The notes under the pieces are model-generated. The model was given only the letters and a program-made list of their open reading frames with translations, made no database searches and was not told the origin of the DNA. A program made the position numbers and the translations under genes. Below are positions 34,880-43,873 of a stretch of DNA of 64,000 bases, one piece after another; position 1 is the stretch's first letter, and each line of letters opens with the position of its first letter. The DNA is from Saprospiraceae bacterium (GTDB lineage Bacteria > Bacteroidota > Bacteroidia > Chitinophagales > Saprospiraceae): positions 120,837-184,836 of the forward strand of contig JADKBS010000022.1 of assembly GCA_016714985.1 (NCBI GenBank). The letters run 5' to 3'.

Positions 34880-36037
34880 TTAAGGAACCGCATTTCTTGC
34901 GGAGAAAGTGGCTAACGTGGCTACTTCCAGGGCTTTCAGCCCAGCCTCCAAAGGTGCTACCAGTTGGTGCGCTGGGTTTGAAATTTTATCCAGCACATCT
35001 TGCAACGACGCTTGTACACAGTCCATATACACCTCCTGCTTTGACCTACCCAAGTCGAATAACCCGCTGACCATTTCATTTGCCTTGTATAAAATGCCCC
35101 CCGAACTCAATAGGCTTGGGTCCCGGTTCGCAGTACTCGTAAGGCCCCATCCCTTCGGTCGTGACTCGTCGGCTGCCTCTTCTATTGGAACTGCCCTGGT
35201 CAATTTAAAAAATGGGTTTTGCAGGAGGCTTGCTTTCGTCTCCTGATTCACAAGGGCAGTCAGTTCTCCCTGTAGGGGAATCCAACCGTTGAGTTCCAGG
35301 TCGGCAAGGTCGTAGGCAAGTTTGATTTTTGTTTTCTCGAAAAACCCTGGCCTTGAGAAGGCATGGTAATGGGTAGCTATCAAACCACCCTCGTAAAGTA
35401 CGTTTGCCATAATCTGGTCTTCCTGGCGCTCGTTACGGTTGTGCTTTAATCCATTTACTGCCAATACTTTATTGGGTTGAAGAAAATGGACAAGGTCTAT
35501 AAAATGGACAGCATGCTCCACCAAGATGCCTCCGGAGCGGGCGGTATCCCAAAACCAGTGTTCTAGGGGCAACTGCTCGTCTTGGGCATAGTTCTCGACA
35601 GCTACCCGACGAAGTTGCCCGAAAATTCCAGCTTGGGTCAGTTGCTGCAAGTATTGTAAAAGCGGGTTGAAACGCATGATAAAATCTGTGGCTGCGACCA
35701 TCCTGGTCTTGTCCCGTGCCTCCATGATGCGGCGTGCATCGTCGGGCAGAAGGGCAAGCGGTTTTTCTATTAACACATTTTTACCAGCCTCCATGCAGGC
35801 TTTTGCCATCGTCTCGTGGGTCGAGGGTTCGGTGACAATGGCCACGAGGTCAATATTTTCCTGGCGTATCAAGTCACGCCAGTTGGCAAAGACGCTGATG
35901 CTTTCAAGGTTTTGCAGTTTGTCTGCATTCAGGTCTGCAATGGCTACGACCCGCACATTGTCCATTTGCCGCCAGGCATTGTGCAGGAATTTTCCGAAGC
36001 CGCCATAGCCGATTATGCCTACGTTGAAGGTTTTCAT
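34880..36037 (-). CDS. Gfo/Idh/MocA family NAD(P)-dependent oxidoreductase
   Basis: 385 aa, cytoplasmic. The N-terminal Rossmann fold begins VGIIGYGGFGKFLHNAW (GxGxxG-type, about 6-22), with the family motif EKPLA (about 91-95) carrying the conserved Lys. The C-terminal sheet domain includes GGILVEHAVHFIDL (about 172) with the His usually involved in catalysis. Members act on sugars, inositols or sugar derivatives. Its place between a sugar importer operon and the importer ATPase points to a saccharide substrate. It is divergent from the ATPase gene, with the conserved operator block in the shared 212-base region. Confidence 0.9.
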   Translation of the reverse strand: MKTFNVGIIGYGGFGKFLHNAWRQMDNVRVVAIADLNADKLQNLESISVFANWRDLIRQENIDLVAIVTEPSTHETMAKACMEAGKNVLIEKPLALLPDDARRIMEARDKTRMVAATDFIMRFNPLLQYLQQLTQAGIFGQLRRVAVENYAQDEQLPLEHWFWDTARSGGILVEHAVHFIDLVHFLQPNKVLAVNGLKHNRNERQEDQIMANVLYEGGLIATHYHAFSRPGFFEKTKIKLAYDLADLELNGWIPLQGELTALVNQETKASLLQNPFFKLTRAVPIEEAADESRPKGWGLTSTANRDPSLLSSGGILYKANEMVSGLFDLGRSKQEVYMDCVQASLQDVLDKISNPAHQLVAPLEAGLKALEVATLATFSARNAVP

Positions 36038-36109
36038 GTGATATTGACTTAGTTTTGAAACGATTGATTTTCCGTTACCAAGTTTCGAGCAATAACATAG
36101 TTCAATCTG

Positions 36110-36181
36110 GTACTTTTAAGCAAAAAACCTGTACTATTTTTCGGTTAGGGTGATGTTGTTAAGCCTCATTTTTATATTTAC
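36110..36181 (+). promoter_or_regulatory. Second copy of the conserved operator-promoter block, upstream of the importer ATPase
   Basis: GTACTTT, 3 bases, GCAAAAAACCTGTAC, 1 base, AT at 36110-36137, matching 28863-28890. The second block (TTTTTATATTTAC, 36169-36181) starts its TAnnTTTA at 36173, exactly 63 bases from the block start, as at the first site. The predicted start point is about 36187, some 60 bases before the ATPase ATG at 36250. The divergent oxidoreductase gene starts 73 bases from the other side of the block and could share control. Confidence 0.7.
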
Positions 36182-36249
36182 TGGATGAAAACTAAAGCAA
36201 CGCAACCAAAAAGCTATATTGCCTGTGTTGTTTAACGAACCATAAATCA

Positions 36250-37323
36250 ATGGCATCCATCCGATTTGAGCAAGTATCGAAACGCTTTGACAAGGTCACT
36301 GCCGTAGACAACGTGAGCTTCGAGGTAAACGAGGGCGAGTTCATGGTGCTGGTCGGCCCATCGGGCTGCGGTAAGTCCACACTGCTGCGCATGATAGCGG
36401 GCCTGGAGGAAATCAGCGAGGGCAAGCTATTTATTGATGGGAAAGTGGTGAACGACCTTCCGCCGAAAGACCGGGACATCGCCATCGTGTTCCAAAACTA
36501 TGCCCTCTACCCACATATGACGGCTTATGAGAACCTCGCTTTTGGTTTGAAAATCAGGGGATTAAGTAAAACTGAAATCCATGAAAAAGTGATGGAAGCC
36601 GCTCGTGTACTCGAAATCGAACCGCTGCTGGAGCGGAAGCCCAAAGCCATGTCGGGTGGGCAGCGGCAGCGGGTGGCCATCGGACGTGCCATCGTGCGCA
36701 ACCCCAAAGTCTTCCTTTTCGATGAGCCGCTGAGCAACCTCGATGCCAAGCTGCGGGGGCAAATGCGGCTCGAAATCGCCCGCCTTCACAAGCAGTTGAA
36801 AACCACGGTCGTCTATGTCACCCACGACCAAGTGGAAGCCATGACCCTCGGCGACCGCATTGCCGTGGTGAACAAGGGCAAAATCCAGCAGATTGCCACG
36901 CCGCAGCAGCTCTACGACCAACCTACCAACCGCTTCGTTGCGGGCTTCATCGGCTCACCGCCCATGAATTTTATCGAAGGTAAAATTGAGCAATCACAGG
37001 GCGGGCTTACATTCTCCGACCCTACGGGGCAACTCGTCGTGCCGCTACCTGACCACTCTGTCCCCAGCGCCCAAGCCGGGCAACCACTGTCCTTTGCCAT
37101 CCGACCGGAGCACCTGCACACCCATCCTGCAAAAGGCGAGCAGCACTACGCCGCCTTCACCGCCCAAGTGCAGTTGGTGGAGCGGCTCGGCCACGAAAGC
37201 TTCGCCTTTGCAAGTCTTGGCGGGCAGCAGGTGGTGGCGAGGTTGGCGCCGGAGGAAAATGTGACTGTTGGGGAAAGGGTTCAGTTGTTAGCGGAATTGA
37301 CGAAGGGGCAGTTTTTTGAATAG
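36250..37323 (+). CDS. Sugar ABC transporter ATP-binding protein (MalK/UgpC/MsmK type)
   Basis: 357-aa ATPase that energises sugar import. Walker A GPSGCGKST (about 37-45), Q-loop in VFQNYALYPHMT (about 80-91), signature MSGGQRQRVAIGRA (about 134-147), Walker B VFLFDEPLSNLDA (about 155-167) and the switch His in VVYVTHDQVEAMTL (about 188-201) are all intact. A C-terminal TOBE/MalK-like regulatory domain (about 235-357) with FIGSPPMNFIEG and FAIRPEHL follows. No other ABC permease is in the window, so it most likely serves the permeases at 30331-32159; the shared upstream block supports this. Splitting the ATPase from its permeases is typical for MsmK-like shared ATPases. Confidence 0.95.
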   Translation: MASIRFEQVSKRFDKVTAVDNVSFEVNEGEFMVLVGPSGCGKSTLLRMIAGLEEISEGKLFIDGKVVNDLPPKDRDIAIVFQNYALYPHMTAYENLAFGLKIRGLSKTEIHEKVMEAARVLEIEPLLERKPKAMSGGQRQRVAIGRAIVRNPKVFLFDEPLSNLDAKLRGQMRLEIARLHKQLKTTVVYVTHDQVEAMTLGDRIAVVNKGKIQQIATPQQLYDQPTNRFVAGFIGSPPMNFIEGKIEQSQGGLTFSDPTGQLVVPLPDHSVPSAQAGQPLSFAIRPEHLHTHPAKGEQHYAAFTAQVQLVERLGHESFAFASLGGQQVVARLAPEENVTVGERVQLLAELTKGQFFE

Positions 37324-37334
37324 AATTAGGTGTA

Positions 37335-37760
37335 CTATTTAGGTGGGTGTACCCCAAAAGGAGTTACGGCTTTGCGGTAGGCGACCAATTTAGGGCGATT
37401 GAGTTGAAGTTCATCCACAGTAACTCTCCCTATGGCACTGATGCCAATTATTAAAGTCAAATCTTCACTCCATGCAAAATGCTCGTTCCAGTCAAGTAAC
37501 CGTGGGTTGAAGATAGGTATCCAAGTGCCAGAAGCAACATCAATAACACTTGATTTATTGGATTTCAGCCTATTGCATAGAAAGCAGGCATAAGCGAGGT
37601 TGTCCAAAATGTCGCTGCCGCCAAGTGGTTCGGGGATGATGTGGTCAACTGTGAAATAATTGGGGGAAAAAGTGTCCATGCTCTTGCAATACTCGCAACA
37701 ATGTCCGGCTCTTGCAGCCACTTGCAGGCGGGTATCTGGCAGGCTCGAAAACTTAGGCAT
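37335..37760 (-). CDS. HNH endonuclease domain protein
   Basis: 141 aa from ATG 37760 (MPKFSSLPDTRLQVAARAG); a longer frame to 37805 lacks a good reason. It has the HNH fold motifs CEYC (about 22-25), FTVDHIIPEPLGGSD (about 36-50) with the catalytic His, and NLAYACFLCNRLK (about 53-65) supplying the second Cys pair and Asn. It would be a metal-dependent DNase-like domain; no methylase or restriction partner is present. Its start overlaps the end of the upstream gene by 8 bases, so the two are a coupled pair. Confidence 0.85.
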   Translation of the reverse strand: MPKFSSLPDTRLQVAARAGHCCEYCKSMDTFSPNYFTVDHIIPEPLGGSDILDNLAYACFLCNRLKSNKSSVIDVASGTWIPIFNPRLLDWNEHFAWSEDLTLIIGISAIGRVTVDELQLNRPKLVAYRKAVTPFGVHPPK

Positions 37761-38133
37761 TGGGGGCAGGGCTGTTGAGATTGAATTGTGATGCAAGCAC
37801 GTCAACGCCTATTTGCCGAATAGCAGCCAAGGCTGCAAGGGATTTTACGCGTTCTACGTAATGGCTTTCGTACTCAGCAGCCAGCGCAAGTGACTCCGTC
37901 TCCTCCTCCATGTTCAATTGCCCATTTTCCAGTTTCCAATCCAAGAATTGAAGCCGTTCCCATTTGTCTGTAGGGAATTTTTGGTTGATTTTATCAATCA
38001 GGCTTGCCTCTTGGGCAGGCAGTATCTTCTGCCCCTTGCGTTTAGCCCGCAACAGGGATAGCTCCCTAAAAAGCTGCTCAAACGCCCCCATGTCCAATTT
38101 GGCTGCGTTTGCCACTAAATCTGAAATAGTCAT
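37753..38133 (-). CDS. Small helical protein paired with HNH endonuclease
   Basis: 126 aa, predicted almost entirely helical: a start like TISDLVANAAKLDMGAFEQLFRE, a basic patch (RAKRKGQK), KINQKFPTDKWERLQFLDWK, and a C-terminal helix (RVKSLAALAAIRQIGVDVL). Proteins of this size and pattern occur widely next to HNH genes in cyanobacteria and Bacteroidota; the function is not established. The overlap with the HNH start suggests co-translation, perhaps as partner or control subunit (inference). A promoter candidate lies just upstream (38157-38189). Confidence 0.75.
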   Translation of the reverse strand: MTISDLVANAAKLDMGAFEQLFRELSLLRAKRKGQKILPAQEASLIDKINQKFPTDKWERLQFLDWKLENGQLNMEEETESLALAAEYESHYVERVKSLAALAAIRQIGVDVLASQFNLNSPAPNA

Positions 38134-38156
38134 GTGAATTCTATTTAGTCCTTTTA

Positions 38157-38189
38157 CAAAGATGGGCAGATTTTGGGAATAGTGGCAAA
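38157..38189 (-). promoter_or_regulatory. Candidate promoter for the HNH module
   Basis: On the minus strand TTTG (38189-38186), a 21-bp gap, then CATCTTTG (38164-38157), one mismatch from TAnnTTTG. Predicted start point about 38150, 17 bases before the ATG. Confidence 0.5.
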
Positions 38190-38283
38190 AATAGTTGGGG
38201 CTTTTGAAATAATGGCAAGGTTGTAAGGGAGGACAGAAAAGGTTGTTTGCGGAGGTGGGAGGGGGAGGTTTTTTTAGACCATC

Positions 38284-39326
38284 TCACCTCAACAACCCCT
38301 CCAACACCCCCTCAATCGAAAGCGTCGCCCCGCAAATCACCTCGTCGGAAGCGCCGTAGTATAGGGTCAGTTCATCGCCATTGACGACGTGGCCGTTGGT
38401 GAAAACCACGTTGCCAAAGAATCCCTTCAGTTCATAATCGGCAAGGGGTTCGAGCAAGGGGTCGTGGGAGCGGGCTAAGACCTTGGAAGGGTCGTTCAGG
38501 TCGAGGAGGATGGCACCGAGGCAGTAGCGGTCGTGGTGGTCGGCGCCGTGATAGACTTCAAGCCAGCCAGCAGGGGTGCGGATGGGGGCTGCTCCGGCGC
38601 CCACACGGGCACTGTCCCACCAGTGCGCTCGGGTGTGCAGGATGCAGTTGTGCATCCCCCAGTGCAGGAGGTCGTTGGAGGAGGAGACCCAGATAAAATT
38701 GCCGCCCAGCCCGATGCCGGAGGGGCGGTGCAGGCAGTAGTATTTCCCGCCGATTTTTTCCTCGAAGAGGGCGCAATCCTTGTTGGTGGGGGCAAAATCA
38801 TGCCTTTGCGGGTAAAGTTCCGCCAGTCGGTCGTCTGCATCAGCCCAACGCCGACGCCGTTCTCGGATACCTGCGTGTAGGTCAGGTGATAGACCCCTTC
38901 AATCAGGCTCACCCGGCAGTCTTCGATGCCGAAGGTTTCGAGCGCTCCTTTCCCGAAGATTTTGGTGGGAAAATCGGTAGGTTCGGTGAAATGTACGCCG
39001 TCTTCGCTGCACACGAGCCGCAGGTGCGAGTAGGTGGAGAGGTAGTTCATGCCATTGTAGCCCACGATTCGGGGGTCGTTGAGGCGTAGGTTAGGGTCTT
39101 TCTGGTCAAACTCCAGCACCCGCATCGAGCCGTCATCCCGCATGATGGGGAACGACACCTTTCCCGCCAATTGCACGGGGCGCTCAGCCACCCGCAGCAG
39201 CAGCCAGGTCTTGCCCTCGAAGCGGAAAACGCCGGGGTTCAACACACATTCCACGACCCAGCCGGGGTGGCTGGGCTGGATGTCCATCGTTGTCAGGATT
39301 GGATTTTTTTCAAAACGCTTGACCAT
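38284..39326 (-). CDS. Second GH130-family phosphorylase, frameshifted
   Basis: The frame from ATG 39326 (MVKRFEKNPIL) carries typical GH130 features: HPGWVVECVLNPGVFRFEGKT, NDPRIVGYNGMNYLSTYSH and FGIEDCRVSLIEGVYHLTY. Near 38790 the frame drifts into a Pro/Ser/Thr-rich nonsense tail. Adding one C to the CCCCC run (plus strand G-run 38788-38792) restores LPPTNKDCALFEEKIGGKYY, then GIGLGGNFIWVSSSNDLLHWG, and joins the C-terminal frame ending at 38284 (AGAAPIRTPAGWLEVYHGAD). The joined protein is about 347 aa, the normal length of the short GH130 subgroup (beta-1,4-mannopyranosyl phosphorylase-like). No signal peptide. It lies 86 bases after the LamG protein gene, with a strong hairpin between. 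Likely a sequencing indel rather than a dead gene. Confidence 0.82.
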
Positions 39327-39340
39327 GGCAAGTAAGTCCC

Positions 39341-39401
39341 ACACGAGACGCCACAACGACAAGACGAGTTTAGTTGCCGTCGTGCCGTTGTGGCGTTGTG
39401 T
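39341..39401. other. Strong hairpin between the LamG gene and the second GH130 gene
   Basis: ACGCCACAACG (39348-39358) pairs perfectly with CGTTGTGGCGT (39386-39396); ACAC (39341-39344) and GTGT (39398-39401) can extend it. No T-run follows. It ends 11 bases from the LamG gene stop and 15 bases before the GH130 start, so it could act as a partial terminator or mRNA-stability element within an operon. Confidence 0.55.
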
Positions 39402-39412
39402 AAGCTAAAGCA

Positions 39413-42400
39413 TTACTGCTTGTTGAATTTCAAGGAACCAAGATTCTTGCCGCCCATCACGAAGTTGAGCGAATAAAGCCCCGTGGCATAACCGCCCACG
39501 TTCAACGTGAACTGCCCGGTAGCCACGTCGCCCTGACCGAGTCGGAGGGCATTCACCTGCCTGCCTTCGGCGTCGAAGACCCGCACCAGCAGGGCTTCGT
39601 TCTGTGGCAAATGGTGCTTCACTGTCAGCATTTCAGTGGTTGGGTTCGGGAAGACCTGCTCGATATAGGCATCAACGAGGCTTGGCTCTTCCGTGCCAGT
39701 GATTGAGCCTGATTGGTAAAGCGTGGCAGCCTCGTCGGCAGTGAGCGCACGGTTGTAAATCTTCACGTTGTCCAAAGCCCCAGGGAAGTATTGGCCGCCC
39801 TCGATGGGGTTGCCGCCAAATGCCAGTGGCCGTGCCGTGGTGTTCAGCTTGCCAAGGGCGGGTTTCGTGTTCGCCACAGCGCCATCTTTGTAAATGATGT
39901 CGTTCGTGCCGTCATGTACGAAAGTCACATAAGACCATGTGCCTAGGACCAATTCGTTGCCATCGCCCGTGTCCATGTCGGAAATGAAGTTAGGGAACTG
40001 GGTATTGTTGCTGTTCGTCGTCCAAACCGGCTTGCGGTGCTGCGGCAATGAAATCTTCCAGCGCTGGTCCCAGTGGCCGAAGTCCATCACATAAGCCTCG
40101 GCGTCCTGCGTATTCACATTGTCCATCCGAATCCAGAAGCTGACGGTCGAGTAGTCAGAAAGCAGTTGCACGGCATTGGGTGCCAGTACGCTGTCCTGTT
40201 GACCATCGAACTTGATGGCTTGCCCACCGCCGCTTGGGTGGGTCACGGTTTCAAACACCGGGTTGCCGCCGATGACGCCGTGGTTGGCGTAGGGCGTGGC
40301 ATCGTTGGCATTGCCGTCGAACGGATAGTGCGCCACCAAGCCCGGTTCGCCGGTGTTGAGGGGCTGGGTGGTTTCGAGGGTGATTTCCGCCTTGTCAGAC
40401 TCGTTGCCAGCAAGGTCGAAGGCAGCCACCTCGAAGCTGTACGCCGTTTCGGGGTCAAGCCCGGCCACGAGCACATTCAGGGTATTTGCCGAAAGGCTGT
40501 CATAGTAAACACCGTCCACCCAGACGATATAGCCAGCTACTTGGGTGTCGTCGGTGGAGGCGTCCCAACTCAGCAGCACAGAATTGAAGCTCGGCTGGCC
40601 TTGTAAGTTATCAGGCACGCTTGGTGGCGTGGTGTCTGGTGTCTGGTCTGGGCCAGTGGTGACACGCAGAGAGGTCGGCAGCGACTCATTGCCCTCGGCA
40701 TCCACGGCGGTCACGGCGAAAAGGAATTCGGTGAGCGGCGTCAATGCAGCGAAGTACATGGAAGTCTCGGTAGTAGAAGCCACCAAATCGCCATCCATCC
40801 AAACATTGTAGGCAACTACGCCAATATTGTCCGTGGCGGGTAGCCAGGAGAGGTCAACGTTGTTGAACTCGACCGTTGCAGAAAGGTTGAGCGGGGAGCA
40901 GGGCGCTTCGGTGTCGGAGCTGGCAGGTGCCTGCGACTGGGCGTCGTAGAGCGCTGCGATTTCAGCTGCACTGAGTGCCACGTTATAAACCTGCACCTCA
41001 TCAAGGCTACCATCGAACCAGTTGCCGCCGTCAATCGGGTTGTAGCCGATGCCGAGCGGGTGGGTGGTATTGTCCAATGCGCCCACCACGTCTTTTTCCG
41101 CCACTTGGCTTCCGTTGAAATAGATGCGGTCTTTTGTTCCATCGTGCACCATGACCACGTGCGTCCAGGTATTGAGTGCCAGTTCGTTGCCGTTGCCGGA
41201 GTCCATGTCGGAAATGCCGTTGGCGTGGTTGGTCGTCCAGACGGGTTTGCCGTGGCTCGGCAGCGAGATTTTCCAGCGCTCCTGCCAGCCGCCGAACGAA
41301 AGGAGGAACACTTCGCCGTTGCCGGGGAGGCTGTTGGGGTTCACCCAAAAGCTGACGGTGGTGTTGGACGAATTGAGCTGTGGGGAATTGGAGGCTGTCA
41401 CTCCAGTAAAGCCGTCAAATGAAGCAGCCTTATTGGCTTTGCCAAAGCGGTCTTTACCATATACAGCGTAATCTGCGTTGTTGTGGTAGTCCGTTTCATC
41501 CAGGCTATTTCCACTAAAAGCATAATGCGCAACGAGGTTGCCAGCAACGGTCGGGGTTGCATTTTGCGCAGCATACAAGGCAGCAATATCGGTTGCGCTG
41601 AGCGCCACGTTGTAAATATGCAAGTCGTCCAATGCGCCATCGAAGAAGCCAGCAGCATCTATCGGGTCGAAGCCGATGCCGAACGGATACTTCGTCTTGT
41701 CCAAAGCGCCGGGAGCGTTCTTTTCGTTCACCTGAACGCCGTTGAAATAGATAATGTCCTTCGTTCCATCGTGAACCATGACCACATGCGTCCAAGTATT
41801 CAGGGCGAGCGGTGTGCCGGAGTCCATGTCGCTGCAGCAAGCGCCGCCGGAGTGGGTGGTGAAAACGGGCTTGCCGTGGCTCGGTAGCGAGATTTTCCAG
41901 CGTTCCTGCCAGCCGCCGTTGGAGAGGATGAACACCTCGCCGCTGCCGGGGAAGCTGTTGGGCTTCACCCAAAAGCTGATGGTCGTGTTGTCGGATTGCA
42001 GCGCAGCGGAGTTTTCGGCGACGGCAAATCCCTCCATCGCATTGCCGCCCCAGCCGTGGCGGTTGGCAACCGGCACACCAGCCACGAAAGCATCGTTGTG
42101 CAACTGCGTTTCGTCCGTGCCCGTGCCATTGAGTTTGTACTCAGCAACAAGCGTCGTAGCCGTGCCGGGGAAGGTGGACGCTTGGGCGTATTTCGTTGCA
42201 ACGTCGGTAGCCGAAAGGGCGTAGTCGTAGATTTCTACTTCGTCAAGATTGCCGTCGAACCAGCCGCCGCCGTCAATCGGGTTGTAGCCGATGCCGAGCG
42301 GGTGCGTGGTCGGATCCAGCGCCCCGGTCACGTTCTTTTCGTTGACTTGCACCCCGTTGAAATAGATAATGTCCTTGGTGCCATTATGAACCATGACTAC

Positions 42401-43492
42401 ATGCGTCCAGGTGTTTAGGGCGAGCGGTGTTTCGGAGTCCATGTCGCTGCAGCAAGCGCCGCCGGAGTGGGTGGTGAAAACAGGCTTGCCGTGGTTCGGC
42501 ATCGAAATTTTCCAACGCTCCTGCCAGCCTCCATGCGAGAGGATATACACCTCGCCGCTTGCGGGGAAGCTGTTGGGTTTCACCCAAAAACTGATGGTCG
42601 TGTTGGCGGAATTGAGGTAGGCGCTGTTGGAAGCTGTTACCTCTGCACTAGTACCGTCAAAGTGGTAGCTGCTGTTGCCATAGCCAAAACGGTCGGTCGT
42701 GGGGTAAGCATTTTTCACGGCAGCATGGTTGCCGAAGCCGGAGTCGTCCTCGCCACTGCCGTCGAATTCATAGCTCGCTACCACGTTGTTCGGGGCAGCG
42801 GGCGGTGTGTTTTGCAGGGCGTACAATGCGGCAATCTGAAAGGAAGAAAGCGCCGCATCCACGATTGCCACCTCGTCGAGGGCACCGTGGAACCAGCCGT
42901 TTTGGTCAATAGGATTCCAACCGATGCCAAAGGGCTGTGTGGTGTTGTCGAGCGCACCGGTCACGTTCTTTTCGTTCACTTGGACGCCGTTGAAGTATAT
43001 GCGGTCCTTTGAACCATCGTGAACCATGGTCACGTGGGTCCAGGTGTTCAGCGGCAAAGGCGTACCAGAGTCCATGTCGCTGCAACATGCGCCGCCGGAG
43101 TGGGTGGTGAAAACGGGCTTGCCGTGGTTCGGCAACGAGATTTTCCAGCGCTCCTGCCAACCGCCGTGCGAGAGGATATAGACCTCGCCCTGGGCAGGGA
43201 ACGACGATGGGTTAATCCAAAAACCGATGGTCACGTTGCCGGAATTGAGCTGAGCGCCGTTCGGGGCGGTCGCCGAGCCTTGTACGCCATCAAAGTACAT
43301 GGCGCTGTTTGCCCAGCCGAAGCGGTCTGTGGTCAGGCTTGCGCCGTTGACGGATGCGTGGTTGGCAAAACTGGAGCCGTCCTTTGCACTGCCCGTGAAG
43401 CTGTAAAGCGCAACGGGCGTCTGCGCCTGTAAGCTAACTGCCATCAACAAGCAGCCGACCAAGCGCCAAAATGGTGGTAAATGCTGTTTCAT
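39413..43492 (-). CDS. Secreted multi-LamG protein with two fibronectin type III domains and T9SS domain
   Basis: 1359 aa. Signal peptide (LVGCLLMAVSLQAQ). Four tandem LamG/concanavalin-like domains (about 25-225, 230-430, 435-640, 645-855), each with DRFG or a related word, TISFWVKPNSFP, GWQERWKISLP, LNTWTHVVMVHDGTKD and a closing LYAAQ-like helix. Two fibronectin type III domains (about 865-955 and 960-1050), a fifth LamG domain (about 1060-1275) and a T9SS sorting domain (from about 1290, QVFPNPTTEMLTVKH) follow. LamG domains of this kind bind glycans, so it is probably a surface carbohydrate-binding protein of the locus. No catalytic domain is recognised. The first three domains carry an adjacent CC pair (GGACCSDMDS); domains four and five lack it. 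A weak copy of the susC-type upstream element lies at 43516-43534. Confidence 0.9.
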   Translation of the reverse strand: MKQHLPPFWRLVGCLLMAVSLQAQTPVALYSFTGSAKDGSSFANHASVNGASLTTDRFGWANSAMYFDGVQGSATAPNGAQLNSGNVTIGFWINPSSFPAQGEVYILSHGGWQERWKISLPNHGKPVFTTHSGGACCSDMDSGTPLPLNTWTHVTMVHDGSKDRIYFNGVQVNEKNVTGALDNTTQPFGIGWNPIDQNGWFHGALDEVAIVDAALSSFQIAALYALQNTPPAAPNNVVASYEFDGSGEDDSGFGNHAAVKNAYPTTDRFGYGNSSYHFDGTSAEVTASNSAYLNSANTTISFWVKPNSFPASGEVYILSHGGWQERWKISMPNHGKPVFTTHSGGACCSDMDSETPLALNTWTHVVMVHNGTKDIIYFNGVQVNEKNVTGALDPTTHPLGIGYNPIDGGGWFDGNLDEVEIYDYALSATDVATKYAQASTFPGTATTLVAEYKLNGTGTDETQLHNDAFVAGVPVANRHGWGGNAMEGFAVAENSAALQSDNTTISFWVKPNSFPGSGEVFILSNGGWQERWKISLPSHGKPVFTTHSGGACCSDMDSGTPLALNTWTHVVMVHDGTKDIIYFNGVQVNEKNAPGALDKTKYPFGIGFDPIDAAGFFDGALDDLHIYNVALSATDIAALYAAQNATPTVAGNLVAHYAFSGNSLDETDYHNNADYAVYGKDRFGKANKAASFDGFTGVTASNSPQLNSSNTTVSFWVNPNSLPGNGEVFLLSFGGWQERWKISLPSHGKPVWTTNHANGISDMDSGNGNELALNTWTHVVMVHDGTKDRIYFNGSQVAEKDVVGALDNTTHPLGIGYNPIDGGNWFDGSLDEVQVYNVALSAAEIAALYDAQSQAPASSDTEAPCSPLNLSATVEFNNVDLSWLPATDNIGVVAYNVWMDGDLVASTTETSMYFAALTPLTEFLFAVTAVDAEGNESLPTSLRVTTGPDQTPDTTPPSVPDNLQGQPSFNSVLLSWDASTDDTQVAGYIVWVDGVYYDSLSANTLNVLVAGLDPETAYSFEVAAFDLAGNESDKAEITLETTQPLNTGEPGLVAHYPFDGNANDATPYANHGVIGGNPVFETVTHPSGGGQAIKFDGQQDSVLAPNAVQLLSDYSTVSFWIRMDNVNTQDAEAYVMDFGHWDQRWKISLPQHRKPVWTTNSNNTQFPNFISDMDTGDGNELVLGTWSYVTFVHDGTNDIIYKDGAVANTKPALGKLNTTARPLAFGGNPIEGGQYFPGALDNVKIYNRALTADEAATLYQSGSITGTEEPSLVDAYIEQVFPNPTTEMLTVKHHLPQNEALLVRVFDAEGRQVNALRLGQGDVATGQFTLNVGGYATGLYSLNFVMGGKNLGSLKFNKQ

Positions 43493-43873
43493 TGTATTAC
43501 GATTTTGATTAAAAACTGGTTGCGGTTATGTTATCCTCTGTCTTGATGGAGGATAGTGTAAATCATTGTTTTCCAATTCCTAAAACTCCGAAGGAGTTGA
43601 ATGTGAATGGCCCCGGATGCAATCCGGGAATGTGGTAACGCATGGTCAAAACCCCAACGGGGTTGAATGTCACGGGCGTTTTTGTTCAACCCCGTTGGGT
43701 TGTTCCCGCTCGTTCATTTTACCTTGGATTTCATCCGGGGCTATTCACGTTCAACCCCTTCGGGGTTTTATGACTCAACTTATTCGTAAACCTCGCCTAC
43801 CGAATAGGCAGCCCTTCGAGGCTATTCACATAAAGCCCTTCGGGCTTGTTCACAGCATTAGCAAACATGGATT
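43493..43873. repeat. Cluster of palindromic intergenic repeats
   Basis: The gap between the two large LamG genes is mostly repeats. One unit (about 43586-43631) reads CCGAAGGAGTTGAATGTGAA then GGCCCCGGATGCAATCCGGG; an inverted copy lies at about 43731-43770 (GATTTCATCCGGGG, CTATTCACGTTCAACCCC, TTCGGGGTTT). Between them stands a second inverted pair (ACCCCAACGGGGTTGAATG near 43651 and TTCAACCCCGTTGGGTTG near 43684). A third variant is at about 43810-43856 (CCCTTCGAGGCTATTCACAT, AAGCCCTTCGGGCTT). Each unit has its own small hairpin. The sequence next to 43492 also carries the weak operator-like copy. Confidence 0.75.
43516..43534 (-). promoter_or_regulatory. Weak copy of the susC-type upstream element
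   Basis: Plus-strand CTGGTTGCGGTTATGTTAT matches the GTGGTTGGGATTATGGTAT of the element upstream of the toroid gene at about 15 of 18 compared positions. It lies 24 bases from the LamG gene start and has no matching -7 block, so it is only suggestive. Confidence 0.35.

Noticed and set aside
37335..38133. HNH pair as a restriction-modification or homing-endonuclease system
   Set aside because: No methylase, specificity subunit or intron/intein context is present; only the HNH domain itself is supported.
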